A stretch of 64,000 nt of DNA, taken from NCBI RefSeq assembly GCF_000633255.1, contig NZ_AYMJ01000020.1, positions 62,001 through 126,000 of the forward strand, in the 5' to 3' direction. The stretch comes from Pseudomonas sp. H1h (GTDB lineage Bacteria; Pseudomonadota; Gammaproteobacteria; Pseudomonadales; Pseudomonadaceae). How positions within the stretch are numbered: position 1 is the stretch's first letter; each line of letters begins with the position of its first letter. The notes beneath the pieces were generated by a model. The model had not been told where the DNA came from. It worked only from the letters and a program-made list of their open reading frames with translations, and did not search any database. Shown one piece after another: positions 34,141 to 42,626 of the stretch. A program made the position numbers and the translations under genes.

Positions 34141-34874
34141 CAGCCTTGCCACCGTTCGCCCGGGACGATGATCAGCGAGAAGTACGGCGAGGACATGGGC
34201 TCGACCTGATCCAGCGGCACGATCTTCTGATTGGCCATGGTCGCGCGCTCGACGTACAGCGCCCGCTCGGCCAGACCGAGCTCTTCGAGCACCTGTCGGA
34301 CTTTCGGAAAGTTGCGTCCCAGCTTCATGATCACTGCTGCGTCGGCGTCGGCAAGACGACGCTTCAGATCATCATGCGGCAGCACGCCGGACAGCACCGA
34401 CAGGCTCTGGTTGCGATACACCAGCGGCGCACCGAGCACCGAAGCGCCGCCGAGCATCGAACACACGCCCGGCACCACTTCGGCTTCGTAACGCGTAGAC
34501 AGACGGTCATGCAGATACATGTAGGAGCCGTAGAAGAACGGATCGCCTTCGCAGATCACCGCCACATCGCGACCGGCATCCAGATGCGCGGCCACCGTCT
34601 CGGCGGCTTCGTCGTAGAAATCGCTGATCACTTGCTCGTACGACAGCGGTGCCGGCAACACTTCAGTGGTCACCGGGTACACCAGCGGCAGCAGATTCTG
34701 CGCGTCTTGCAGGTGCGCCTCGATGATGCCGAAGGCGTTGCCTTTCTTGCCCTTGGCGACGAAGTACGCCACCACCGGCGATTCGCGCAACAGACGCAAG
34801 GCTTTCACGGTGATCAACTCCGGATCACCCGGACCGACGCCCAGACCGATCAAACGTCCTTTGGCCTGCATCAT
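34140..34874 (-). CDS. cobI: Precorrin-2 C20-methyltransferase
   Basis: The 244-residue tetrapyrrole methylase carries GRLIGLGVGPGDPELITVKA at the N-terminus and CEGDPFFYGSYMYL in the middle, the pattern of CobI/CbiL, which methylates precorrin-2 at C20. Tandem ATG codons at 34874 and 34871 overlap the cobH stop; either could be used. The downstream overlap with cobJ is one base. It belongs to the minus-strand cobGHIJ operon, arranged as PA2903-PA2906 in PAO1. Confidence 0.96.
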   Translation of the reverse strand: MMQAKGRLIGLGVGPGDPELITVKALRLLRESPVVAYFVAKGKKGNAFGIIEAHLQDAQNLLPLVYPVTTEVLPAPLSYEQVISDFYDEAAETVAAHLDAGRDVAVICEGDPFFYGSYMYLHDRLSTRYEAEVVPGVCSMLGGASVLGAPLVYRNQSLSVLSGVLPHDDLKRRLADADAAVIMKLGRNFPKVRQVLEELGLAERALYVERATMANQKIVPLDQVEPMSSPYFSLIIVPGERWQG

Positions 34875-35497
34875 TCGATCTCCGTGGCGAGAGCATTCAC
34901 CGCTGCGGCGGCCATGGCGCTGCCGCCCAGGCGGCCCTGCATGATCACGAACGGTACACCGCGACTGTCAGCCGCGAGCGCCGCTTTCGATTCCGCCGCA
35001 CCCACGAAACCCACCGGGAAGCCGAGGATCAACGCTGGTTTCGGCGCACCGGCGTCGAGCATTTCCAGCAGATAGAACAGCGCGGTCGGCGCGTTGCCGA
35101 TCACCACCACACTGCCTTCCAGGTGTGGACGCCAGAGTTCCAGCGCCGCGGCGGAACGGGTGTTGCCCAGCTCACGGGCCAGCGCCGGGACGCTGTCGTC
35201 GCGCAGGGTGCAGATCACTGGGTTGTTGGCCGGCAGGCGGGCACGGGTCACGCCTTCGCAGACCATCCGTGCATCACACAGGATCGGCGCACCGGCCGCC
35301 AGCGCATCGCGCCCGGCCTTGCCTGCGCCTTCGGAGAACTGCAGACCATCGACGGCCTCGACCATGCCGCAGGCGTGGATCACCCGCACTGCAAGTTTTT
35401 CCAGGTCGGCCGGGATGCGCGCCAGATTGGCCTCGCTGCGAATGATCGCGAAGGAGTTGCGATAGATCTCCTGACCGTCGCGGATGTAATCAAGCAT
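34871..35497 (-). CDS. cobH: Precorrin-8X methylmutase
   Basis: The 208-residue product starts at ATG 35497 (MLDYIRDGQEIYRNSFAIIR) with GGAG upstream; the frame stays open further upstream but that part is the cobG shadow. CobH moves the C11 methyl to C12 to form hydrogenobyrinic acid. The family motifs HACGMVEAVDGLQFS (catalytic histidine) and the C-terminal PVGFVGAAESKAAL are present. It overlaps cobG by 8 bases and cobI by 4 bases. Confidence 0.97.
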   Translation of the reverse strand: MLDYIRDGQEIYRNSFAIIRSEANLARIPADLEKLAVRVIHACGMVEAVDGLQFSEGAGKAGRDALAAGAPILCDARMVCEGVTRARLPANNPVICTLRDDSVPALARELGNTRSAAALELWRPHLEGSVVVIGNAPTALFYLLEMLDAGAPKPALILGFPVGFVGAAESKAALAADSRGVPFVIMQGRLGGSAMAAAAVNALATEIE

Positions 35498-36788
35498 CAA
35501 GGGGGCTCCGTGAGCGGGCGTCGAGCAGGGTCGCGGCCGCTTCAATAGTAAGGTTGCGTGCGTGCAGCGTGCCGAAACCCGGCCGTGCTGCATCGCGAAA
35601 ATAAAGGTCGTAATGACCGCTGCCGACCGCCAGCAACGTCGCCGGAGCAGCGTGCGCAGCGGCGCAGGAACGCGGACAGCCGGACAGGTGCACATCAAGC
35701 GCTCGCGGCAACAACGTCGCCAGCAGACGGGCATCGCGCTTGGTATCGGCCAGACCTTTGCCGCAGCCGCTGGATCCCGTGCAGGCGATCAGGCGCGACA
35801 AGGGCTCGCTGGCCAGGGTCAACAGGTTGAGTTGCTCCAGACTACGGAGCACGTACGCGGCGTCACTCGCCTTGACGTTGGGCAACAACAGGCTTTGCCA
35901 CGGTGTGAAACGCAGGCTGCCATCGCCGAAGTCGCGGGCCAGTTGTGCGGCGCCGCGCAGCATGCCCGGGTCGAGACGACCGAGCGCCGGCACCGCGCCT
36001 ACGTATGTCAGGTCGCTGTTGTGCTGCGAATGAGCGCCGATGTGCAGCGCAGCGGCGGCCGGCATGCGTTGCCAGTCGCCGATCGCCTTGATCGGCAAGC
36101 GTGCAGCGAGCTGTTCGACAAATACCGACAGCGGCAACTCTTCGAGCAAGTGCCGCATGCGCGTCTGCTCTGGCCGTGCCCGTTCAAGGAACAGCTCCAG
36201 CACCGAGACCACCAGCGCATGGCCGTTTTCCAGCGCCACGGCGCCGACCGCACGATCTGTCGGGCACCCGGCCAGACCGAACGCCAGCAGCGTTTTGCCC
36301 TCGCGCTCGAACGCCGCCAGCCACAGGTCATGTGGATGTTCGAGCATCGCCAGCGCTTCACCACCGTCCAGTTGCACGGCGAACTTGGCACTCAACTCGT
36401 GGAAGCGCGGATGGCTTTGCAGGGTGTCGAGGATCTGCCCGGCGAGGGCGCGCGTATCCAGACACATCTGCCGGTCGATCCCCGCGGCGGGGCTGAGCAT
36501 CAGGTTGCGCACGTCGTCGCCGGCCGCGGTTCGCGGCCCGAGACCGGCGTCCAGCAAGCTGTCAATCAATGCAGCAGACTGTCCGCCGATGCCGCGAATC
36601 TGCAGATTGGCGCGGTTGGTCGCCTCGATCGCGCTGCTGGCGAAACGCTCGGCGGCATCGGCCACTGCATCAGCCTGATCGGCGCTGATCGAACCGCCAT
36701 TGAGCTTGATCCGGCAGATACCGCCATCCAGTGCCTGGACGATACGCAACAACCCCGGACAAGCCGAGGGGCGTAGAGCGGTGGACAT
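35490..36788 (-). CDS. cobG: Precorrin-3B synthase
   Basis: The 432-residue product from ATG 36788 (MSTALRPSACPGLLRIV) belongs to the nitrite/sulfite reductase ferredoxin-like family. CobG uses oxygen and an Fe-S centre to hydroxylate C20 and form the lactone of precorrin-3B, marking the aerobic route. Cluster-binding cysteines appear in CTGSSGCGKG and again about 30 residues later in SGCPRSCAAAH. The ribosome site is weak; an upstream ATG at 36851 is possible but its added residues look unlike the family. It heads the minus-strand cob operon and is divergent from cobL, with an unknown gene wedged between. Confidence 0.93.
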   Translation of the reverse strand: MSTALRPSACPGLLRIVQALDGGICRIKLNGGSISADQADAVADAAERFASSAIEATNRANLQIRGIGGQSAALIDSLLDAGLGPRTAAGDDVRNLMLSPAAGIDRQMCLDTRALAGQILDTLQSHPRFHELSAKFAVQLDGGEALAMLEHPHDLWLAAFEREGKTLLAFGLAGCPTDRAVGAVALENGHALVVSVLELFLERARPEQTRMRHLLEELPLSVFVEQLAARLPIKAIGDWQRMPAAAALHIGAHSQHNSDLTYVGAVPALGRLDPGMLRGAAQLARDFGDGSLRFTPWQSLLLPNVKASDAAYVLRSLEQLNLLTLASEPLSRLIACTGSSGCGKGLADTKRDARLLATLLPRALDVHLSGCPRSCAAAHAAPATLLAVGSGHYDLYFRDAARPGFGTLHARNLTIEAAATLLDARSRSPLDA

Positions 36789-36934
36789 TGGGCGTTCGTT
36801 CAAGGGATGACCGACTGGCTGGCAGCGCTGTGAGGGGCGAAAGGTCGCCATTATGCCTGCTTTGCCCAAGCGCATGAAAATGCCTGCCGGTCGGAATCCT
36901 CGCCCTAACGATAAATACCTGAGCCCGCCGGCTC

Positions 36935-37591
36935 TCAGAGCTCGTGTTCCTCCAGCTTGAACGGAATGTCACGAATGGCCAACGCCAGCCTTTCACGATT
37001 GGCGTCCATTGCCCGACGGTTGATCACCAGTCTTCTGGCGCGGATATCCAGTTGAGACATTGGCTGATGGATCTGCCAGAAGAGATACGTTGTGCGCATG
37101 ACCGATTTGATAAACCTGATCTGACTGAGCACCACCACCAGCTCACCATTGGCGCCATAGCGCACCGGCACGATGTGGGACTTATGTGTCTTGACACTCG
37201 AGCCTGCGAACTTGGCCAGCAACAGTGCATCTTTTTCGAGTGCAGCGTGTGCCGCCTCAACCTGTGCCAGCTGAGACCGCGTAACCAGACGTGCGGCCGA
37301 CATCATCCAGGCTTGCTGTACGCTCCCGGAAAACTGCGGCTGAACAAACTCGACAGGCTCTTCATCAAAACTCCAGCCATACGACCAGAGTACGCCGACA
37401 TAGTAGTCGAACCATTCACCTGGATTCTTATCGCTGTCATAAAGCTTATTCGCCTTGAAGGAGGCGAGAAATATGCAGTTATTGAAAAAGTTTCTGTCGA
37501 CTACCGCCTGCTTTTCAAAGCCGGTCACCAACGTATCGTTCATTACTACTGCATGCCAACTGCCCGCTTCCATGCGCAACTCAGTATCCAT
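36935..37591 (-). CDS. Unknown protein, member 3 of the three-paralogue family
   Basis: The 218-residue product starts at ATG 37591 with AGGGA upstream. It shares with the proteins at 22360-23070 and 23125-23916 the pattern F-x-A-x3-A-N48-K49-L-Y, E-W60-F-x2-Y, and G-W73, at nearly identical spacing, plus a C-terminal helix (RERLALAIRDIPF). No signal peptide or membrane segment is clear, and no known domain is recognised. It stands between cobG and cobL, which are normally adjacent divergent genes, with an A/C-rich low-GC leader, so it looks like an insertion. Functional tie to the toxin-like protein is inferred from shared family and vicinity only. Confidence 0.75.
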   Translation of the reverse strand: MDTELRMEAGSWHAVVMNDTLVTGFEKQAVVDRNFFNNCIFLASFKANKLYDSDKNPGEWFDYYVGVLWSYGWSFDEEPVEFVQPQFSGSVQQAWMMSAARLVTRSQLAQVEAAHAALEKDALLLAKFAGSSVKTHKSHIVPVRYGANGELVVVLSQIRFIKSVMRTTYLFWQIHQPMSQLDIRARRLVINRRAMDANRERLALAIRDIPFKLEEHEL

Positions 37592-37823
37592 ACTGATTCT
37601 TTCCCTATTAAATAAAATAAAACACACTGAAAGCCCAAGAGTATTCAGAACTTCAAAATCTCAACCAAGGCAAACTAACAAAGTTGAAGCCTCGAATAAT
37701 TGATTTTTATAAACCTCATGTATCTGGTGCGTTCCTCCCTTCGCCACCGATAGACCTGAGTCAGATCAAAGCCACCGCGCTATCATGTCGACCTTCAAGA
37801 TGTACTCGGAACAGAGGAACGGC
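37592..37823. other. Low-GC gap between the third paralogue and cobL
   Basis: The 232 bases are AT-rich near 37600-37710 and return to genome-like composition close to cobL. I looked for a cobalamin riboswitch (B12 box GCCACTG and its paired elements) and did not find one. Promoters for both divergent genes are expected here. Confidence 0.45.
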
Positions 37824-39035
37824 ATGACACCCTGGCTGACGGTTGTGGGAATCGGTGAGGACGGCTTCAAGGGCCTGGGCAAAAACGCCCGGCGTGCCCT
37901 GCTGGGCGCCGCGCGGATCATTGGCGGCCAGCGACAGCTGGACTTGCTGCCAGTGTGCATTCGCGGCGCACGCGAATTGTGGCCGAGCCCGTTTTCCCTC
38001 GCGCCGGCATTGGCGCGCCGTGGCGAAGCGGTCTGCGTGCTCGCCAGCGGTGATCCGATGTTCTATGGCGTCGGCGCGAGCCTGGCGCGGCAGGTGCCGA
38101 GCGACGAGATGCTGATCCTGCCTGCGCCGTCTTCCTGTGCGCTGGCAGCGGCTCGCCTCGGCTGGCCGCTGCAAGAAATCGTAACGCTGTCGCTGGTGGC
38201 CCGGCCATTGGCCGCGCTGAATGCACAGTTGTCCAGCGGTGTGCGCCTGTTGTTGCTGAGCAATGACGGGCTGAGCCCGGCAGCGGTCGCGGCGTTGTTG
38301 CGCGAGCGCGGTTTTGGCGGCAGTCGCATCAGCGTTCTGGAGCATCTGGGCGGCGATGCCGAACGGCGCACCGACGGCATCGCCAATGACTGGAGCGACC
38401 CGCCGATTGCCGATCTGAATGTGATCGCCATCGAATGCCTGGCCGACGCCGAGGCTCCACGGCTGTCGCGACTCGCGGGCCTGCCCGACTCGGCCTTCCG
38501 CCACGACGGCCAACTGACCAAGCGTGACGTGCGCGCGATCACCCTCGCCCGCCTCGCCCCGACGCCCGGTGAACTGCTCTGGGACGTCGGCGCCGGCAGT
38601 GGCTCGATCGGCATTGAATGGATGCGCACGCATCCGAGTTGCCGGGCGCTGGCCGTCGAGGCCGATGACGGTCGTCAGCAACTGATCGAACACAATCGCG
38701 ATGCGCTGGGCGTGCCGGGGCTGCAGCTGATTCGCGGTAAGGCACCGCAGGCCCTCGCCGGGCTGGAGCGCCCCGACGCGATCTTCATCGGCGGCGGCGT
38801 GACCCGCGAAGGGGTCTTCGAGACCTGTTGGGAACAGCTCAAACCCGGTGGCCGGCTGGTCGCCAACGCCGTGACCCTGCAAAGTGAACTCGCCCTGATG
38901 AACTGGCGCGAGCGCCATGGCGGCGAATTGACCCGCATCCACGTTGCCCAGGCACAGCCGCTTGGCGAGTTCGACACCTGGCGCCAGGCGCTGCCGATCA
39001 CCTTGCTCGATCTGGTCAAACCTCTCGATGCGTGA
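37824..39035 (+). CDS. cobL: Precorrin-6Y C5,15-methyltransferase (decarboxylating)
   Basis: The 403-residue product starts at ATG 37824, preceded by AGAGGA. It fuses a CbiE-like tetrapyrrole methylase (about 1-210; VVGIGEDGFKGL and LASGDPMFYGVG) with a CbiT-like SAM methyltransferase (about 225-403; LLWDVGAGSGSIGIEWMR). CobL methylates C5 and C15 and removes the acetate side-chain carboxyl at C12. It overlaps cbiD by 8 bases. Gene order cobL-cbiD-cobK matches PAO1 PA2907-PA2909. Confidence 0.95.
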   Translation: MTPWLTVVGIGEDGFKGLGKNARRALLGAARIIGGQRQLDLLPVCIRGARELWPSPFSLAPALARRGEAVCVLASGDPMFYGVGASLARQVPSDEMLILPAPSSCALAAARLGWPLQEIVTLSLVARPLAALNAQLSSGVRLLLLSNDGLSPAAVAALLRERGFGGSRISVLEHLGGDAERRTDGIANDWSDPPIADLNVIAIECLADAEAPRLSRLAGLPDSAFRHDGQLTKRDVRAITLARLAPTPGELLWDVGAGSGSIGIEWMRTHPSCRALAVEADDGRQQLIEHNRDALGVPGLQLIRGKAPQALAGLERPDAIFIGGGVTREGVFETCWEQLKPGGRLVANAVTLQSELALMNWRERHGGELTRIHVAQAQPLGEFDTWRQALPITLLDLVKPLDA

Positions 39036-40125
39036 CGAAACCGCCGAACAACCCGCGCCCCTGCGCAGCGGCCTGACCACCGGTAGCTGTGCCACCGCCA
39101 CCAGCCTGGCCGCCGCACGCCTGCTGCTCGGCGGTGTCTCGGCGGACGCGGTGCAGATCGTCCTGCCCAAGGGCAAGCAGGTGCAGATGCGCCTGGAATT
39201 CTGTCGGTTGACCGAGGGCGGCGCCGAAGCCGGAACGATCAAGGATGCCGGCGACGACCCGGACGTGACCCACGGCGCGTTGCTCTATTCACACGTGCGG
39301 CTGCTGGCCGAGCCGGGGGTCCGCTTCATCGCCGGCGCAGGCGTCGGCACCGTGACCCGGCCGGGGCTGGTGCTCGGCGTCGGTGAACCGGCGATCAATC
39401 CGGTGCCGCGCAAGATGATCGGCGATCACCTGAACCTGCTTGCCGCCCAAAGCGGTTACGCTGGCGGCTTCGAGGTCACGGTCAACGTCGAGGGCGGTGA
39501 AGCGCTGGCGCTGAAAACCATGAATCCGCGTCTGGGCATCCTCGGCGGCCTGTCGATTCTCGGCACCAGCGGCATCGTCCGGCCGTTCTCCTGCGCGGCG
39601 TACATCGCCTCGATCCATCAGGGCATCGACGTCGCCAAAACCAACGGCTTCCTGCACATCGCCGCCTGCACCGGCAACGCCAGCGAAGACACCATGCGCC
39701 GGGTCTACGACCTGCCGGAAATCGCTCTGATCGAAATGGGCGACTTTGTCGGCGCGGTGCTCAAGCATCTGCGCAAAGTGCCTGTGGATAAACTCAGCCT
39801 GTGCGGCGGCTTCGGCAAGATCAGCAAACTGGCGGCCGGGCACATGGACCTGCACTCGCGGCATTCGAGCATCGACTTGCCGCAACTGGCCGAGTGGGCG
39901 GCGGCGATCGGCGCCGATGAGGTTTTGCAGCAAGGCATCCGTGCGGCAAACACCAGCCAGCAGGCCTTGGCGATGGCCAGTGCGGCGGGCATCGCGCTGG
40001 GGGATGAAGTCTGTCGCCACGCGCTGAATTTCGCCCGCAGCGTGGTGCCGGCGCAGGTGCAGATCGAGGTGTTTGCAATTGATCGTCAGGGCGGCATCGT
40101 CGGCCACGCTGGAGGTTTTGCATGA
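39028..40125 (+). CDS. cbiD: Cobalt-precorrin-5B C1-methyltransferase CbiD
   Basis: The 365-residue product begins MRDETAEQ and quickly reaches the CbiD signature LRSGLTTGSCATAT. CbiD transfers the C1 methyl in the anaerobic corrin route; in Pseudomonas it replaces CobF alongside the oxygen-dependent CobG. The GTVTRPGLVLGVGEPAINPVP and CGGFGKISKLAAGHMDLHS segments are conserved. The start lies inside the end of cobL and the stop overlaps cobK by 4 bases (ATGA). Confidence 0.95.
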   Translation: MRDETAEQPAPLRSGLTTGSCATATSLAAARLLLGGVSADAVQIVLPKGKQVQMRLEFCRLTEGGAEAGTIKDAGDDPDVTHGALLYSHVRLLAEPGVRFIAGAGVGTVTRPGLVLGVGEPAINPVPRKMIGDHLNLLAAQSGYAGGFEVTVNVEGGEALALKTMNPRLGILGGLSILGTSGIVRPFSCAAYIASIHQGIDVAKTNGFLHIAACTGNASEDTMRRVYDLPEIALIEMGDFVGAVLKHLRKVPVDKLSLCGGFGKISKLAAGHMDLHSRHSSIDLPQLAEWAAAIGADEVLQQGIRAANTSQQALAMASAAGIALGDEVCRHALNFARSVVPAQVQIEVFAIDRQGGIVGHAGGFA

Positions 40126-40847
40126 AGCGGATTTTGTTGCTCGGCGGCGTCACCGAAGCGCTGGCCATCGCCCGCACGCTGGGGCCGTCCCACATTTACA
40201 GCCTGGCCGGCGTGGGCCGGGTGCCGACTGATCTGACCTGCCAGGTGCGGGTTGGCGGCTACGGCGGTGCAGCAGGCCTGGCGCAGTTCATTCGCGCTGA
40301 AGGCATCGACCTGCTGCTGGACGCCACCCACCCGTACGCCGCGCAAATCAGCCACAACGCCGCCAGCGCTGCGCAACTGGCCGGCATCCCCTGCTGGGCC
40401 CTGCGCCGCCCGGCGTGGCAGCCGCAACCGGGCGACGACTGGCGAGAGGTCAGCGACTGGGCCGAGCTGATCCGCGCGCTCAAACCGTTCCGCCGCCCGC
40501 TGTTTACCCTCGGCCGCGAACCGCTGCAGCACCTCGACGAAATCCCCGCCGAACAGTTCTGGACCCTGCGCGCCCTCGATGTCTATCCCGGCAACGAGCG
40601 CTGCGAAGTGATCGGCGCCCGTGGGCCGTTTTTGCTGAAGGATGAGCGCGCGCTGTTCGAACGCCGGCAGATCGATGTGCTGATCAGCAAGAACAGTGGC
40701 AGCACCGCGACCGAGCCAAAGCTGGAAGTGGCGCGAGAATTGGGGGTGCCGGTGCTGGTGTTGAAGCGGCCGGTGTTGCCGGCGGTTGGTCGGGAGTTTC
40801 TGTCGCTTCAGGAAACACTTGTTGCATTGGAGGATATCGCCTTATGA
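40122..40847 (+). CDS. cobK: Precorrin-6A reductase
   Basis: The 241-residue product carries the CobK/CbiJ pattern: N-terminal KRILLLGGVTEALAIA nucleotide-binding strand, LLLDATHPYAAQIS, and C-terminal SKNSGSTATEPKLEVARELG. It reduces precorrin-6A to precorrin-6B with NADPH. It is the last gene of the plus-strand cob operon. Confidence 0.95.
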   Translation: MKRILLLGGVTEALAIARTLGPSHIYSLAGVGRVPTDLTCQVRVGGYGGAAGLAQFIRAEGIDLLLDATHPYAAQISHNAASAAQLAGIPCWALRRPAWQPQPGDDWREVSDWAELIRALKPFRRPLFTLGREPLQHLDEIPAEQFWTLRALDVYPGNERCEVIGARGPFLLKDERALFERRQIDVLISKNSGSTATEPKLEVARELGVPVLVLKRPVLPAVGREFLSLQETLVALEDIAL

Positions 40848-40873
40848 GGCAGTATCCACGACTTGCATGATAA

Positions 40874-40889
40874 GTAACCTATTTGTTAC
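40874..40889. promoter_or_regulatory. Palindromic operator candidate before the toxin-antitoxin pair
   Basis: GTAAC and GTTAC form an inverted repeat with a 6-base spacer, ending 14 bases before the HigB-like start. Type II antitoxins commonly bind such palindromes to autoregulate; binding is inferred. Confidence 0.45.
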
Positions 40890-40903
40890 CTTCAGGGCCA
40901 GCC

Positions 40904-41239
40904 GTGATCACACTCGAAGAATATCTGGAAGAAGACCAATCAAGCCCGTTTGGCCAGTGGATTTCCACTCTGGGTGTACAGGCTGCACTCAAGGTTTCGA
41001 CTGCCCTGATTCGATTGGAAATGGGCAACACTTCCAATATCAAGTGGTTCGACGGTCTAGGCGAATACAAAATCAATTGGGGCCCAGGGTACAGAATCTA
41101 CCTGATACAAGAAGGAAAACGGCTGATCATCTTGTTCGGTGGAGGGGATAAATCCACACAGAAAAAAGACATCAAACAGGCGAAGGTATTGATTGCCGAA
41201 TTTCGATCTCGAAAAAAAGCTGAACAGGACCGGAGGTAA
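40904..41239 (+). CDS. HigB/RelE-like toxin of a type II toxin-antitoxin pair
   Basis: The 111-residue product from GTG 40904 belongs to the RelE-superfamily addiction-module killer group (TIGR02683-like): YLEEDQSSPFGQWISTLGVQ near the N-terminus, GPGYRIYLIQEGKRLIILFG in the core and GGGDKSTQKKDIKQA near the C-terminus. These proteins are ribosome-dependent mRNA endonucleases or related growth inhibitors. The toxin gene comes first, as in higBA-type modules, and its stop is 3 bases before the antitoxin start. Confidence 0.9.
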   Translation: MITLEEYLEEDQSSPFGQWISTLGVQAALKVSTALIRLEMGNTSNIKWFDGLGEYKINWGPGYRIYLIQEGKRLIILFGGGDKSTQKKDIKQAKVLIAEFRSRKKAEQDRR

Positions 41240-41242
41240 TTT

Positions 41243-41566
41243 ATGGTTCTCACTCGAAGCTACAAACATTCAATAGCAGAACGTGCCCAACGTGATCCGG
41301 AGTTTGCTCAGGCACTGCTGGATGAGGCCGCGACGCTGTTCCTGAATGGCGAACCAGAAATGGCGAGAATAATTTTGCGGGATCTTGTCAATGCGACTGT
41401 AGGCTTCGAAGAGCTTGCAAGGGAGACCGAAAAGCCCAGTAAAAGCCTGCATCGAATGCTGTCAGCCAAAGGCAACCCGAGCATGGACAACCTGGCCAAA
41501 ATATTTTCGGTAATCCGCGCTACGCTTGGTGTGGATATGCAGGTTCATGCCGTACCTGTGAATTGA
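41243..41566 (+). CDS. HigA-like helix-turn-helix antitoxin
   Basis: The 107-residue product matches the putative addiction-module antidote group (TIGR02684-like). The N-terminal half (RAQRDPEFAQALLDEAATLF) is helical, and a helix-turn-helix follows (GFEELARETEKPSKSLHRML, then GNPSMDNLAKIFSVI). A GGAGG ribosome site sits inside the end of the toxin gene. It should neutralise the upstream toxin and repress their common promoter. Confidence 0.9.
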   Translation: MVLTRSYKHSIAERAQRDPEFAQALLDEAATLFLNGEPEMARIILRDLVNATVGFEELARETEKPSKSLHRMLSAKGNPSMDNLAKIFSVIRATLGVDMQVHAVPVN

Positions 41567-41583
41567 CCAAGTCATTGAAAAAA

Positions 41584-41616
41584 AACGTGCGACACCAAAC
41601 CGCACGACGTCTTTTT
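41584..41616 (+). terminator. Terminator after the toxin-antitoxin pair
   Basis: CGTGCG (41586-41591) pairs with CGCACG (41601-41606), with a preceding A-run and a following T-run (CTTTTT). Confidence 0.6.
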
Positions 41617-41678
41617 ACTTATCGGCCCTGATCAGGCTAAATAGCCGCGCCTGATCGCCCACCCAACGGATCTGTCCC

Positions 41679-42077
41679 ATGAACCGACACCGGCTAGCCA
41701 TTGCCTGGATCGCCTGCTTTGCAGTGCTGTTCAACATGCTCGCCATGCCGATGACCGGAGCGATGGCGCAGGCGGCCAATTCACCGGCCGAACAATTGCT
41801 GTGGAGCAGTTTCTGCACCGGCAGCGGGACGAAGATGGTGGCGATCAACATCGGCACCCCGGAGCAGAAAGCCCCGTCCAATGACACCCATTCCAACATG
41901 CAGCATTGCTGGTGCTGCTCGGGCTCAGCGCCATTGGTGGCGTTGCCGGGTCATACACCGCAGCTGTATTTCGCCCGCTATGCAAGCAATCGCAGCGTGG
42001 CGCCGCCCTCGTTGCAAACACCGACACCGCGCCAGCAATGGCCGAGCCTCAATCCCCGCGCCTCGCCTCTGGTTTGA
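41679..42077 (+). CDS. DUF2946 family protein (copper-associated)
   Basis: The 132-residue product has an N-terminal hydrophobic segment (about 7-30) that can act as signal peptide or anchor, and a HCWCCSGSAP cysteine cluster near residue 76 typical of the DUF2946 family. Such genes are often found with PCuAC chaperones and copper TonB receptors, as here. A copper-binding role is inferred from the cluster, not shown. It is the first gene of a five-gene plus-strand copper group. Confidence 0.82.
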   Translation: MNRHRLAIAWIACFAVLFNMLAMPMTGAMAQAANSPAEQLLWSSFCTGSGTKMVAINIGTPEQKAPSNDTHSNMQHCWCCSGSAPLVALPGHTPQLYFARYASNRSVAPPSLQTPTPRQQWPSLNPRASPLV

Positions 42078-42125
42078 TTTGTTCTCGCAATTGACCTGCG
42101 TATCAAATCGTTTTGGAGAACTGCC

Positions 42126-42605
42126 ATGTTGAACAAATTCTTCGTCATCGCTGCGCTGTTGCTGCCGGCGTGCTTCGCCCATGCCCACGAATACAAGGCG
42201 GGCGAGCTGGAAATCGCTCACCCGTGGTCGCAGGAGCTACCGCCCAACGCGCCGACCGTCGCCGCTTACTTCGTGATCAGCAATCCCGGCAAGACAGACG
42301 ACCGCTTGCTCAGCGTCGATTCGCCAATCACAGACCAAGCGCAGTTGCACGAGCATGTGATGCAGGGCGACCTGATGAAAATGCAGCAGGTGCCCAATGT
42401 CGTGATCCCGGCCGGCGGCAAGGTGACGTTCGCGCCAATGGCTTATCACGTGATGCTGCTCAACCCGAAAGACCGCAACCTGCTCAGCGACGGCAAACGC
42501 TTCCCGCTGACCCTGCATTTCGAGAAGGCCGGTGACGTGACGGTCGAGGTCGCGGTGCAGAAGAAGCCGCCGCAAGAAACCCAGGCGCACGATCACGCCC
42601 AGTAA
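42126..42605 (+). CDS. Periplasmic copper chaperone PCuAC
   Basis: The 159-residue product has a signal peptide (1-20, ending CFAHAH) and the PCuAC fold. The copper ligands HEHVMQGDLMKMQQV and, about 20 residues on, APMAYHVML fit the H(M)x10Mx21HxM pattern. An extra His-rich tail (AHDHAQ) may bind further metal. PCuAC proteins deliver copper to cytochrome oxidase or scavenge it in the periplasm. It starts 48 bases after the DUF2946 gene. Confidence 0.93.
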   Translation: MLNKFFVIAALLLPACFAHAHEYKAGELEIAHPWSQELPPNAPTVAAYFVISNPGKTDDRLLSVDSPITDQAQLHEHVMQGDLMKMQQVPNVVIPAGGKVTFAPMAYHVMLLNPKDRNLLSDGKRFPLTLHFEKAGDVTVEVAVQKKPPQETQAHDHAQ

Positions 42606-42626
42606 CCGATCCGGCTGACCACGCCC

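Noticed and set aside
37592..37823. A cobalamin riboswitch upstream of cobL or cobG
   Set aside because: No B12 box or paired elements of the cobalamin riboswitch were found; the region upstream of cobG is also too short.
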